Shown in pieces: positions 25,240 through 37,010 of a stretch of 64,000 nucleotides of DNA. This stretch comes from Stomorhina lunata (lineage: Eukaryota; Arthropoda; Insecta; Diptera; Rhiniidae), in NCBI GenBank assembly GCA_933228675.1, contig OW121742.1, forward strand, positions 15,268,489 through 15,332,488, read 5' to 3'. The translations under genes were made by a program, and so were the position numbers. The first letter of the stretch is position 1. Each line of letters begins with the position of its first letter. A model generated the notes under the pieces. That model saw nothing but the letters and a program-made list of their open reading frames with translations. It searched no databases and was not told the origin of the DNA.

Positions 25240-26250
25240 TTTTTTAAAGAAATTTTTCCAAAATTTTCTAGATAGTCACTTCAAAAATTTTCTATTTTTA
25301 TAGGTCATTTTTCAAAAATTTTTATTTTTGTAGGTAATTTTTCAAAAACTTTATATTTTAATAATAAATTTTTTAAAAGTTTTCTGTTTTTATAGGAAGC
25401 TTTTCAAAAATTTTCTATTTTATAGGAAATTTTTTTAAAAATTTTCTCTTTTAACAAGAAATTTTTAAAAAATTTGATATTTTTATCGGAAATTTTTCAA
25501 AAATTTTCTATTTTTAAAGGAAATTTTTCAAAAATTTTCTATTTTGATAGAAAACTTTTGGAAAACTTTCTATTTTTATAGAAAATTTTTCAAAATTTTT
25601 CTATTTTTATAGGATTATTATCAAAAATTGTCTATTTTTATAGAAAATTTTTCAAAAATGTTCTATTTTTCTAATAATTTTTTTTTCCAAAAATTTATAT
25701 CTTTTAGGAATTTTTCTATATTTTTAAGAAATTTTTCAAAAATGTTCTATTTTTATGGGAAAATTTTCAAAAATTTTCTATTTTTATAGGAAAATTTTAA
25801 AAATTTTCTATTTTTATAGAAAAGTTTTAAAAAATTTTTCAAAAATTTTCTGTTTTTAAAGGAAATTTTTCAAAAATGTTTTATTTTGATAGAAAACTTT
25901 TGGAAAACTTTCTATTTTTAAAGAAAATTTTTCAAAATTTTTCTATTTTTATAGGATTATTATCAAAAATTTTCTATTTTTATAGAAAATTTTTCAAAAA
26001 TGTTCTATTTTTCTAGGAATTTTTTTTTCAAAAAATTTATACCTTTTAGGAATTTTTCTATATTTTTAAGAAATTTTTCAAAAATATTCTATTTTTATGG
26101 GAAATTTTTCAAAAATTTTCTATTTTAAAAAAATTTTCTATCTTTATAGAATTTTTTTTTTTAATTTTCTATTTTAAAGGAAAATTTTTAAAAATTTTCT
26201 ATTTTTGTAGAAAATTTTTCAACAATTTTCTATTTTTGTAGGAAATTTTT
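25240..26250 (+). repeat. Tandem array I, 31-bp monomers with a 341-bp higher-order repeat
   Basis: Diverged 31-bp monomers. A distinctive string (GATAGAAAACTTTTGGAAAA) recurs at 25547 and 25888, 341 bp apart, i.e. 11 x 31. The neighbouring irregular monomers also recur in the same order, so an 11-monomer block was duplicated. Confidence 0.92.
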
Positions 26251-27625
26251 CGATTTTTTTAGGAAAAAAATAATATTTATAAGAAATTTTTCGATAATTT
26301 ACTATTATAGAAAATTTTAAAAAAAATGACTATTTATATGAATTTTTCGAAAATTGACTTTTTATAGTAAATTTTTCTTATAGGGAATTTTTCGAAAATT
26401 GAATATTTATAGCAAATTTTTCGAAAATTCACTATTTATAGGAAATTTTTGAAAATTTACTATTTGTAGGCAATTTTTCTAAAATTAACTATTTATTGTA
26501 AATTTTTTGAAAATTTATAGGAAATTTTTCAAAAATTTAATATTTATAGGAAATTTTTCGAAAATTTACTATATAAGAAATTTTTCGAAAATTGACTATT
26601 TATAGGCAATTATTCGAAAATTGACATTTATAGGAAATTTTTCGAAAATTTACTATTTATAAGAAATTTTTCGAAAATTGACTATTGGAAATTTTTCGAA
26701 AATTGACTATTTATAGGAAATTTTTTGAAAATTTATAGGAAATTTTTCGAAAATTGATTATCCATAGGAAATTTTTCGAAAATTGACTATTTTTAGAAAA
26801 TTAAAAAAAAATAATATTGATAAGAAATTTTTTCGAAAATTGACTATTAATAAAAAAATTTCGAAAATTTACTATTATTGGAAATATTTGGAGAATTGAC
26901 TATTTATAGAAAATTTTTCAAAAATCGAATATTTATAGGAAATTTTTCAAAATTGACTACATATAGGAAAATTTTCGAAAATTGAACACTTATAGGAAAT
27001 TTTTAGAAAATTTACTATTTCTAGAAAATTTTTCGAAAATTGAATATTTATAGGAAATTTTTCGAAATTTGACTATTTATAGAAAATTTTTCGAAAATTT
27101 TCTATTTTTAGGAAATTTTTCTAAAATTGACTATTTATAGGAAATTTATTGAAAATTTATAGGAAATTTTTCGAAAATTGAATATTTATAAGAGATTTTT
27201 CAAAAATTGACTATTTGTAGGAAATTTTTCGAAAATTGACTATTTTTAGAAAATTTAAAAAAAATTACTATTTATAAGAAATTTTTTCGAAAATTGACTA
27301 TTTATAAAAAATTTTTCGAAAATTTACTATTTTGGAAATTTTTGGAAAATTGACTTTTAATAAGAAATTTTTCGAAAATTTACTATTTAAATGAAATTTT
27401 GCGAAATTGACTATTTATAGGATATTTTTCGAAAATTTACTGTTAATAGGAAATATGTAAAAAATTGGCTATTTATAGGAAATTTTTCAAAATTTCACTA
27501 TTTATATTAAAATTTTCGAAAATTGACTATTTAAAGAAAATTTTGCGAAAATTTACTATTTAAAGGAAATTTTTCGAAATTTGACTATTTATAGGAAATT
27601 TTTCGAAAATTTACTTAAATTAGGA
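26251..27625 (+). repeat. Tandem array J, 29-bp monomer
   Basis: The monomer is about 29 bp, with core GGAAATTTTTCGAAAATTGA and then CTATTTATA. About 47 diverged copies. It directly follows array I and is the inverted counterpart of array K. Confidence 0.94.
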
Positions 27626-28720
27626 AAAGCTTTAATTCATTCATTTTATTACATACCGCAAAGTCTCTAAATACTCTATATTCTATTCTATAGAATAACA
27701 TGAAATCAGTTAGATTTCTGATAAAAAATTATTTACCCCATAAAAATGTAAAAAATGAATTTCGAAAAATCGATCAAAATGAGAAAAACATTAAAATTTT
27801 ATAATTCTCGAAACTTAATTTTCACACACAGGACCCTTTTATCGGAGAAGGTCACATATAATTTATTTTCATATCTAAATAACTGCTCTTGAACTTCTTT
27901 ATCTCCACTCACATTTCAGTATTTCAGTGTCCTCATATGTATTGACAATATTCAATCATATTAAAATTTATATTTTTATAAATTGTATTAATTTTTTTTT
28001 CTTACCAGAAAATCCAGTTTTATAAATTTCTATAAACTTCACAAATGCTGGGAAACCTGCAGCAAAATAATAAAATAACATTGAAGAAATATATAAATTG
28101 GAAAAAAATTAAATAAATACTAAAATGAAGAAGAAAAAAAAATACTTGTAGTTTATGAAAAATACATAAGTTTACAGAAGTGGAAAATTCGACAAGATGT
28201 AATATAATCTAAAATTGATTTTTAATACATACGACATTGATGATGATGAGTCTGAGAGCTGCGAATCATGATGACGTTGTCAATGTTGACGATGAATATC
28301 TACGAAATGCCTTAAATTATTATCGTCAGCATGTAAGTAAGATTTCGTTCTATATCATTGACAGCATCTTTGGCTTTTAGAAATAATCTCTAAACTTAAA
28401 CTTTCGATCTCATTTTCACGGCATATGCGAGAGCTGAGAGTTGGAAGCTGTGACAGTGGAGGATAATGAAGTTGCCACAATTGATGATGATGATGAATGT
28501 TAAGCGTGCCATGTCGCATTATTTTAAACAACGGTATTTAATAGGAAATTCATCTAAAATACTACTTGTATCATATTTTATTCTTTTTTTTTTTTTTTTT
28601 TTTCTTAAATAAATATTTAATTTTTTTCCTTAACCGCAACATAAAGTAACTACTATTTGACTTTGCGGTATGAAATAAAATCTATAATCATGTACAAAGA
28701 GTTTTGAATGAATCAAAACT
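27626..28720. other. Spacer of a large inverted duplication
   Basis: The edges of this spacer remain inverted copies: GGAAAAGCTTTAATTCATTC then CATACCGCAAAGTC on the left (to about 27664); GACTTTGCGGTATG (28659-28672) and GAATGAATCAAAACTTTTCC on the right. The interior is non-coding, with GAT microsatellites (28228-28245, 28480-28498) and a T-run near 28586. Confidence 0.7.
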
Positions 28721-30300
28721 TTTCCTGTAAATTTTCGAAAAATTTTCTATATATAGTCAATTTTCTAAAAATTTCCTATAGTGTCAATTTTCGAAAAATT
28801 TCCTATAAATAGTGAATTTTCTAAAAATTTCCTATAAATAGTCAATTTTCGAAAAATTTCCTTTAAATAGTCAATTTTCGAAAAATTTCCTATAAATAGT
28901 CAATTTTCGAAAAATTTCCTATAAATAGTCAATTTTCGAAAAATTTCCTAAAAATAGTCAATTTTCAAAAAATTTCCTAGAAAGAGTAAATATTCTAAAA
29001 ATTTTCTATAAATAGTCTATTTTCGAAAAATTTCCTATAAACAGTCAATTTTCGAAAAATTTCCTATAAATAGTCAATTTTCAAAAAATTTCCTATAAAG
29101 AGTAAATTTTCTAAAAATTTCCTATAAATAGTCAATTTTCTAAAAATTTCTATAAATAGTCAATTTGCGAAAAATTTCCTATAAATAGTCAATTTTCGAA
29201 AAATTTCCTATAAATAGTCAATTTTCGAAAAATTTCCTATAAATAGTCAATATTCGAAAAATTTCCTATAAACAGTCAATTTTCGAAAATTTTCCTATAA
29301 ATAGTCAATTTTCAAAAAATTTCCTATAAAGAGTAAATTTTCTAAAAATTTCCCATAAATAGTCAATTTTCGAAAAATTTCCTATAAATAGTCAATTTTC
29401 AAAAAATTTCCTATAAAGAGTAAATTTTCTAAAAATTTCCCATAAATAGTCAATTTTCGAAAAATTTCCTATAAATAGTCAATTTTCAAAAAATTTCTTA
29501 TAAAGAGTAAATTTTCTAAAAATTTCCTATAAATAGTCAATTTTCGAAAAATTTCCTATAAATAGTCAATTTTCAAAAAATTTCCTATAAAGAGTAAATT
29601 TTCTAAAAATTTCCTATAAATAGTCAATTTTCGAAAAATTTCCTATAAATAGTCAATTTTCGAAAAATTTCCTATAAATAGTCAATATTCAAAAAATTTC
29701 CTATAAACAGTCAATTTTCGAAAATTTTCCTATAAATAGTCAATTTTCAAAAAATTTCCTATAAAGAGTAAATTTTCTAAAAATTTCCTATAAATAGTCA
29801 ATTTTCGAAAAATTTCCTATAAATAGTCAATTTTCAAAAAATTTCCTATAAAGAGTAAATTTTCTAAAAATTTCCTATAAATAGTCAATTTTCGAAAAAT
29901 TTCCTATAAATAGTCAATTTTCAAAAAATTTCCTATAAAGAGTAAATTTTCTAAAAATTTCCTATAAATAGTCAATTTTCGAAAAATTTCGTATAAATAG
30001 TCAATTTTCGAAAAATTTCCTATAAATAGTCAATTTTCGAAAAATTTCCTATAAACAGTCAATTTTCGAAAAATTTCCTATAAACAGTCAATTTTCGAAA
30101 AATTTCCTATAAATAGTCAAGTTTCGAAAAATTTCCTATAAATAGTCAATTTTCGAAAAATTTCCTACAAATAGTCAATTTTCAAAAATTTCTTATAAAT
30201 AGTCAATTTTCGAAAAATTTCCTATAAATAATCAATTTTCGAAAAATTTCCTATAGATAGTCAATTTTCGAAAAATTTCCTATTTTTTTTTAAATTTTTC
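28721..30300 (-). repeat. Tandem array K, 29-bp monomer with higher-order repeats
   Basis: About 54 copies of the reverse complement of the array J monomer (AATAGTCAATTTTCGAAAAA core). Monomer variants alternate in three-unit (87-bp) cycles, marked by AAAGAGTAAATTTTCT. A larger cycle is seen where the AACAG variant recurs at 29271 and 29706, 435 bp apart (15 x 29). It is more uniform than array J. Confidence 0.96.
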
Positions 30301-31264
30301 TAATAATATTTCGAAAACTTTCCTATAAGTGGTAAATTTTTTAAAAATTTTGGTTAAATTTTGTATAAAATTTCCTATAGGAAATTGGGGATTAATAAAT
30401 ATAAAAATTTAGTTTCAATTCCTTTAAACCCCTGGCTTTAACTCCAGATTTTTTTTTGCAAGGAAAAATTTACAACATGATTTTAAATATAAGTTGTAAA
30501 AATATTTTACGGTTTTGTGTTGAGGATTTGTTTTCAACATTTTTTTCAAACATTTCTCTAAACATTCATATATAGATACATAGATATGCTGAAAATGATC
30601 TTTTTATTAATACATGTAGTCTCATGTACCTATGAATACTTATATGTTTCTACGTATAATATGGGTCCGAGCATCTCCCAGTCATTGAGGTTAAGGTGGA
30701 AAAGTTTCTGTTCTTTTTGTAGCAGTACTTTCCTGTTGCAAATTGTTGGATGATGATGGTGGCATATTGACTAGTTTAAAATAGACAGACAACCTCAGTT
30801 ACATTGACGACGGTGATGATGATGACGACTACTATGACGACGAGTTACTCTGATGATGATGATGACGATGATGGAGCTGCGAAGGAGAGAAGATGAAGGT
30901 AGAAAACTAAATATTTGCATGTCTTTGCGCTTGACTTTTAAGTAAATTGATGAAGCGTTTCGTTGATGCAAATTGATGTTTAAACAGGAATTTCATAGGA
31001 CCCACAAAACAAAACCAATAAATATCTACACACATCATACAATTTAATACTTACACGTACAACAACAACAATAACAACTACAGCTATTGGTATTAAATGT
31101 GCAACAACCAATATTTGTAGATATTCTAGAAAAAAAGAACCTAGAAATTTGCATATGAAGGTATGAACAGTAGACGCTTTAAGTGATGGATGTAAGGGAG
31201 GACATTTTTAGTAAAAGAACATTTTTTTAAGTCTTATAAAATTTTTTTTAGTATAGAGAATTTG
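30301..31264. other. Non-coding DNA with GATGAC microsatellite
   Basis: GATGATGATGACGAC simple sequence at 30805-30875 gives a short Asp-rich frame with nearby stops on both sides. No gene called. Confidence 0.5.
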
Positions 31265-31590
31265 AAGAAATAACAAATTTGTAAGGATAAACATATTATT
31301 CAAAAGGAAAAATTATTCGCATTTGATCTCAATCTATTACATTTATGTATTAATGTAACAGATAATTTATTGATAAAAGCCGGAAGTGGGAAAACGAACT
31401 CCTCGCGTTTCGATAGTTGGTTAGGCCATCTCTTCAGGAGGATTATCCATAGAGTAGAGGAGTATACATTTAGACAGATCGAAAACCTCCCATTATTACC
31501 TATTTTAGAAACACAACAATTACGAATTATGTTTGTAAACCAAAGGATAAAGCTCATATTATCAACTGAACAAAAGTAAACACAAAAATG
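31265..31590 (+). mobile_element. Diverged single arm of the foldback element
   Basis: Shares, in order, CATATTATTCAAAA, GCATTTGATCTCAA, TAATGTAACAGATAA, CCATCTCTTCAGGAGGATTA, TTTAGACAGATCGAAAACCT and AATTATGTTTGTAAACCAAA with the left arm of the element at 48651. Its outer end also matches the reverse complement of 49245-49282, showing that those bases belong to the element. The second arm is missing. Confidence 0.8.
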
Positions 31591-31735
31591 TCTTGAAAAA
31601 AAACTGTATCTATATATATTGATTGAAAATTGTATTTACAACTTTACCGAACTGGCGTCTCAGTTGGACCATTGTTTTGCGAGCTGTGTGTTATAATCAG
31701 AAGTCGGCACAAAAGAATAGAACAAAAAAATTGTC
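31591..31735. other. Non-coding spacer left of array L
   Basis: Short unique sequence without a recognised feature. Confidence 0.4.
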
Positions 31736-33780
31736 GGCAGAGTTGTCATATTTTATACTTTTAACTAAAATAAAATTTTTTTTTTATAAAAAATTTATTA
31801 ATCAAAAATTTTTCTATATTTTTATCAAAAATGTTTCTATAGAAAATTTTTTTATCAAACATTTTTCTACAGAAAATTTTTTTTTCAAAAATTTTTCTAA
31901 AGAAAATTTTTCATCATAAATTAAAAAAAAAATGTTCTGATCAAAAATTTTTCGATAGGAAATTTTTTTTATCAAAAATTTTTTATACAAAATTTTTTAT
32001 CAAAAATTTTTCTATAGAAAATTTTTTTTATCAAAAATGTTTGTATAGAAAATTTTTTTATCAAAAATGTTTCTATAGAAAATTTTTTTATTAAAAATTT
32101 TTCTATAGAAAATTTTTTTCATCAAAAATTTTTTTATAGAGAATTTTTTTCTTCAAAAATTTTTCTATAGAGAAATTATCAAAAAATGTGTACTGAAAAA
32201 TTATCGAAAAAAATTATCAAAAAAATTTTCTATGGAAAAACTATCAAAAATTTTTTCTATAGAAAAATGATCAAAAAACTTTTCTATAGAAAAATTATCA
32301 AAAAATTTTTCTATAGAAAAATTATCAAAAACTTTCTATAGAAAAATTATGAAAAAACTTTTCTATAGAAAAATTGAGAAAAAATGTTTCTATAGAAAAA
32401 TTTTTTTATGGAAAAATTATAAAAATGTTTCTATAAAAAAATTATCAAAAATTTTTCTATAGGATAATTATTAAAAATTTTTTATAGAGAAAATATAAAA
32501 ATTTTTCTATAGAAAATATTTTATCCACATTTAGCTATCAAAAGTTTTTCTATAGAAAATTTTTTATCAAAAATTTTTCTGTAGAAAATTTTTTTTTTTA
32601 ATTTTTCTACAGAAAAATTTTCAAAAATGTTTCTATAGAAAAATTTTCAAAAATGTTTCTATAGAAAAATTTTCAAAAATGTTTCTATAGAAAAATTTTC
32701 AAAAATGTTTCTATAGAAAAATTTTCAAAAATGTTTCTATAGAAAAATTATTAAAAACTTTTGTATTGAAAAATTTTTAAAAATTTTTCTATAGAAAATT
32801 TTGTTATCAAAAATTTTTCTATAGAAAATTTTGTTATCAAAAGTTTTTATATAGAAAATATTTTATCAAAAATTTTTCTTTTGTTTTTTTTTTTTCTTAA
32901 AAATTTTTCTATAGAAAATTTTTTCTCAAAAATTTTTCTTTTGGTTTTTGTTTAAACATTTTTTATTAATAATTATTCCATAGGAAATTTTTTTATCAAA
33001 AATGTTTCTATACAAAAATTATAATAAAAAAATTTATCAAAAATAATTCTATTGAAAAGTTTTTTATCAAAAATTTTCTATTGAACAATTTTTTATCAAA
33101 AATTTTTCTATAGAAAATAGAGTTGTCATATTTTATATTTTAAATTTTTTATTAAAAAATTTTCTATAGAAAATTTTTTTATCAAAATTTTTTCTATACA
33201 AAAATTATAAAAAAAAATTTCTATAGAAAAATTATAAAAAAAAATTTTCCATAAAAAAATTATAAAAAAATTTGTCTATAGAAATATTATCAAAAATTTT
33301 TCTATAGAAAAATTATTAAAATTTTTCTATAGAAAAATTATTAAAATTTTTCTATAGAAAAATTATAAAAATTTTTCTATAGAAAAATTATAAAACTTTT
33401 TCTATAGAAAAATTATAAAAACTTTTCTATAGAAAAATGATCAAAAATTTTTGTATAGAAAAATAGTCAAACATTTTTGTATAGAAAAATTATCAAAAAT
33501 TTTTGATAGAAAAATTATCAAAAATTTTTCTATAGAAAATTTATCAAACATTTTTGTATAAAAAAATTATCAAAAATGTTTGTATAGAAAATTATCGAAA
33601 ATTTTTCTATATAAAAATTATTAAAATTTTTCTATACAAAATTTTTTTATCAAAAATTTTTCTATAGAAATTTTTTTATAAAAAATTTTTTTATAAAAAA
33701 TTTTTCTATAGAAAATTTGTTTATCAAAAATTTTCTATAGAAAATGTTATTAAAAATTTTTCAATAGATTTTTTTTTTAA
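31736..33780 (+). repeat. Tandem array L, CTATAG monomers of 26-30 bp
   Basis: Monomers share TTTCTATAGAAAA with either a TTTTTTATCAAAAA (about 30 bp) or an ATTATCAAAAA (about 26 bp) linker. Five near-identical 26-bp units lie at 32615-32750. The left-edge string AGAGTTGTCATATTTTATA (31739) recurs inside at 33120, so the array is two joined copies. The same edge string appears inverted right of array M (39115-39160). Confidence 0.93.
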
Positions 33781-33813
33781 CAAAATGTTCGGTATTATAT
33801 TTTTTTTTCTATT

Positions 33814-34007
33814 AAACCATGGATTTTGTTGCTATAAATTGGATTTGATTTTATTTCTTGTTTCATCCAAATTTCAACTGAATGATTTTAATATTCATTT
33901 TCACGAGTTTCATTTATGATCGTTGTATTAACGAAAGTTTCAAAAATTCTTCGGCTTCTGGTGTTATGGGCTCCCTGTGCCTGGATATAATCATGTTAAA
34001 ACCACAT
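33814..34007 (+). repeat. Right flank shared with array C
   Basis: CCATGGATTTTGTTGCTATA, CATTTTCACGAGTTT and CTTCTGGTGTTATGGGCT align with the flank at 9246-9494. Orientation and order relative to the CTATAG array are the same. Confidence 0.75.
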
Positions 34008-34720
34008 AAAAGTCCCATTTTTTCATTTTGGACAACAAAACGAGACCGAATCGCTGGAAACGACACAAAATCGATAGTTCGAGCCTAAATTTTGATAACA
34101 AAATTAAAAAATCTTCAATTGTATTATCATTTGTGTCTCGATTCAACTGAACTGCCAAAAAGAAAGTCGCTAAAAAATCATTCTTGGAAATTTGTTTAGT
34201 AAAAATTGATACTCAAAAATTTTCATATTTTATATATTTCCCGCTCAACCAGATGCCACTGTACATTATTAAACATCACAACGTTTTATTGATTACCTTG
34301 CAAATGGTCAAATGTTAAAATAAAAGTCTAGAGTTTTTTTTAGGTTTTCTGTTCGTTTCGTTGGTAAATATTAGACGAAAGAGTTTTCGTTTAATTTTGA
34401 TGGCTATGACTTCAAAGTCATTGGTAGGCTACTGTGGCACGCAATATCTTTGTTAAAACACGATATTTTAATACTTATGTTACATAGTCGGTCTGACTGT
34501 CTGTCTTCTGAATACACTAAAAGCTATAATAACTAAAAATGTTAGATTAGAAAAACACCAGAGACGAAAGGACCGACGCGTAGGGGAAACAGACGGTTCT
34601 TTTGCATTTTCAGTCGTTTGTTTTGGGGTAGACATATATACATTCATACATATGTATAAACGAATTAATGTATGAATTTACATACGTCGAGTTTACATTC
34701 GTACATGGTTAACGTTCGAG
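34008..34720. other. Non-coding DNA
   Basis: No coding or RNA feature recognised before the possible promoter at 34721. Confidence 0.45.
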
Positions 34721-34729
34721 TATTTAAAG
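34721..34729 (+). promoter_or_regulatory. Possible TATA box
   Basis: TATTTAAAG lies about 37 bp upstream of an insect initiator-like TCAG (34757-34760). It is weak in an AT-rich background and noted only because an exportable short frame follows. Confidence 0.2.
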
Positions 34730-34780
34730 TGGCAAGTGAACAGTTGTAGTAATTTGTCAGACAAATGTTTTAATACAAAT

Positions 34781-34918
34781 ATGTTTATTATTGTATGTCT
34801 TGTTGCGTTTTTATGTCTACCAAAGACTATTGATAGTTGCTGTAAATTCCTCTTCATTCTTCCTTCCAAAATGTTGAGGTCTCTAACTGACTCCGAACAG
34901 TTAAAGGTGTTTTTTTAA
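34781..34918 (+). CDS. Candidate small secreted peptide (weak)
   Basis: The frame from ATG at 34781 to the stop at 34916 gives 45 residues. The first 17 (MFIIVCLVAFLCLPKTI) look like a signal peptide with a hydrophobic core, followed by Asp-Ser-Cys-Cys and a second hydrophobic stretch. A TATA-like box and an initiator-like TCAG lie upstream. Against it: the region is AT-rich, such frames arise by chance, the tail is not similar to any peptide family I know, and no polyadenylation or splice context is compelling. It could instead be a first exon, since AAAGGTGTTT near 34904 could serve as a donor. Treat it as a lead, not a gene. Confidence 0.15.
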   Translation: MFIIVCLVAFLCLPKTIDSCCKFLFILPSKMLRSLTDSEQLKVFF

Positions 34919-35773
34919 TGGTGTTTGTTTTTTCACCTCACCTTCTCACTGGAATTGAAGAATTGGGAGATATAAGAATATAACTGCCAAAATCATTTTA
35001 ACATTTTAACAAATTCAGTTGTGGTGTTATTTCAAAGAATCACTTTTTGGTTTATTTTTGATTTTTTTTTTACAAATTTAAGGCATCCTTTTCGGAATTA
35101 CTCCTTGTTTTGGGGAGAAAAATTTAAGTTAAACCCAAAATTAACTCTACATCAAATTTAATCACTTTTGAAATGTGGTTTGGTTGTTGTTCTGTGTTAG
35201 TATAGTTAGTATTTTCTTCCAACAAATTTCAAAAAATGCATTTTTGCTGTGATTCTCTTAACCAAATTATCTGTTTGGTTGGTTAGAGTTTTCATTTTAA
35301 CTCAACTTTGTTTAGTAAAAGTCTTTTGCCAAAATTTTGTGAAAAGGTGAAAAAAAAGTTTTCGAGAATTGTTCACAAATTCCTTATACGTTCATCAAAC
35401 AAAATTACTTAACTATATACTTTTGACTAATAATAAACTCACGCCTGCATATGAGTAAATGTCCGTATATGTGTCTGTCTGTCTGCCAAATAGCAAGCCT
35501 GCCTGCCAATCCTGTCGTGTTTGTTTGTCCGTTTACCTACCAATTTTTACTTTGTGTGATTTTGTATTACTTTTTTCCTTATATTTTCACTTAAGTGGCT
35601 GTCATAGAGGAGGTTTTACAGTGAAGAGGAAATAAGTATTTTTTTCTTTATATGAAAATTAGAGGAAATTTGCTTTATAAATTTATAAAAGCAGATACTG
35701 ACATTATACTTAATTTGTGTTACCTAACTTAAGTAGAACCAAAGATTTTATAATATAAAGATGTTGCACTTTC
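34919..35773. other. Non-coding DNA with CTGT/CTGC simple sequence
   Basis: GTCTGTCTGTCTGCC-type sequence at 35470-35540. No gene seen. Confidence 0.5.
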
Positions 35774-35990
35774 CATACATTGATTTGCCGCATGGTCGCT
35801 TTGAAAACTCCACAAAAAAAGAGAGTATATCGTTTTTACTCTAATTCGGAAATTACTAATGGGTACGATTATCCATTGATAGAAAGCTAAGGCACACACA
35901 CTTGCTCAATGTTTTTTATCCTTTAACTTCTGATTTGACAGAGAAAAGTGTAATTGTGAAATATCTTTATAATATATTGTCACTCGGTGA
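35774..35990 (+). repeat. Dispersed repeat, copy 1
   Basis: Aligns with 49895-50030 and 50850-51095. Shared strings include AAAAGAGAGTA, TTTTTACTC, GGAAGCTAAGGC-like AGAAAGCTAAGGCACACACA, and AATATCTTTAT-ATATTGTC. It is the most diverged of three copies. Confidence 0.65.
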
Positions 35991-36489
35991 ACTCTTAACA
36001 TTTAAGAGTCGGACAAAAAATTAAGGATCTATGATGTTAGATGTTAGTCTATATTCAGAAGAATTGGAAAACTTCTAATATCAAATGAGTTGATGAATTT
36101 AGAATAACTGAAAAGCTTTCAAGTTAGACCTTACCTTAAAAAAGTACGAATGGAATAGTCTGTTACCGACGGAAACATCAAACATCGAATGTATATTCAA
36201 ATACTCTTATTATATTGGTTTAAATTTATACGATTAGGAGAAGAATTACGAAGTTCGTAAGATAATGTGAAAGCTCTTGAAGTAAGAAACCGGTTTAATG
36301 CAACCAAATCACATCCCAATAGGTCAATGCTTTTGACTATAGTTTGTTTCTCCAAGACTCCCTGAAACCAAGTTCAACTTAAGCACTGGCGTAATGACAG
36401 CCTTTTTCGGAAGAACTCTGTGTTGGAGTCTTGGTTAGGTCCAAATATGGTCCCAATTATTCGATCATGGCTTGGACAAACACTTTTGC
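35991..36489. other. Non-coding DNA
   Basis: Unique AT-rich sequence; nothing recognised. Confidence 0.45.
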
Positions 36490-37010
36490 TATAAAAAGTT
36501 TTTCTATAAAAATATTTTTCTATATAAAGATCTTCGATCAAAATGTTTTTCGATAGAAAAATATTCGATCAAAATATTTTTGCGATAAAAATAATTTTCT
36601 ATAAAAAAATTTTCGATAAAAAAATTTTTCTATAGGAATTTTTCGCTATAAATATTTTTCGTCAGCAAAATCATCGATGAAAATATTTTTCAATAAAAAT
36701 ATTTGCTATAAAAATATTTTTCTCTAAAAAAGATTTCGATAAAAATATTTTTCAATAGAAAAATTTAAGATAAAAATATTTTTCAATAGAAAAATTTAAG
36801 ATAAAAATATTTTTCAATAGAAAAATTTAAGATAAAAATATTTTTCAGTAGAAGAATTTAAGATAAAAATATTTTTCAATAGAAAAATTTGCGATAAAAA
36901 TATTTTTCAGTAAAAAAAAAAAATTAAAAAAAAAATTTTGATAAAAAAATTTTCTATAGAAAAAATTTTGAATAAAAAAGTTTTAGTGCAATGCATGAAG
37001 TAAAACATTT
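36490..37010 (-). repeat. Degenerate left part of array M, about 31-bp monomers
   Basis: Monomers of the type ATAAAAATATTTTTCAATAG, about 31 bp long, most regular at 36750-36900, then A-runs. Confidence 0.85.

Noticed and set aside
30805..30875. Acidic peptide-coding exon (Asp-rich)
   Set aside because: Generated by a GAT/GAC microsatellite, with stops close on both sides.
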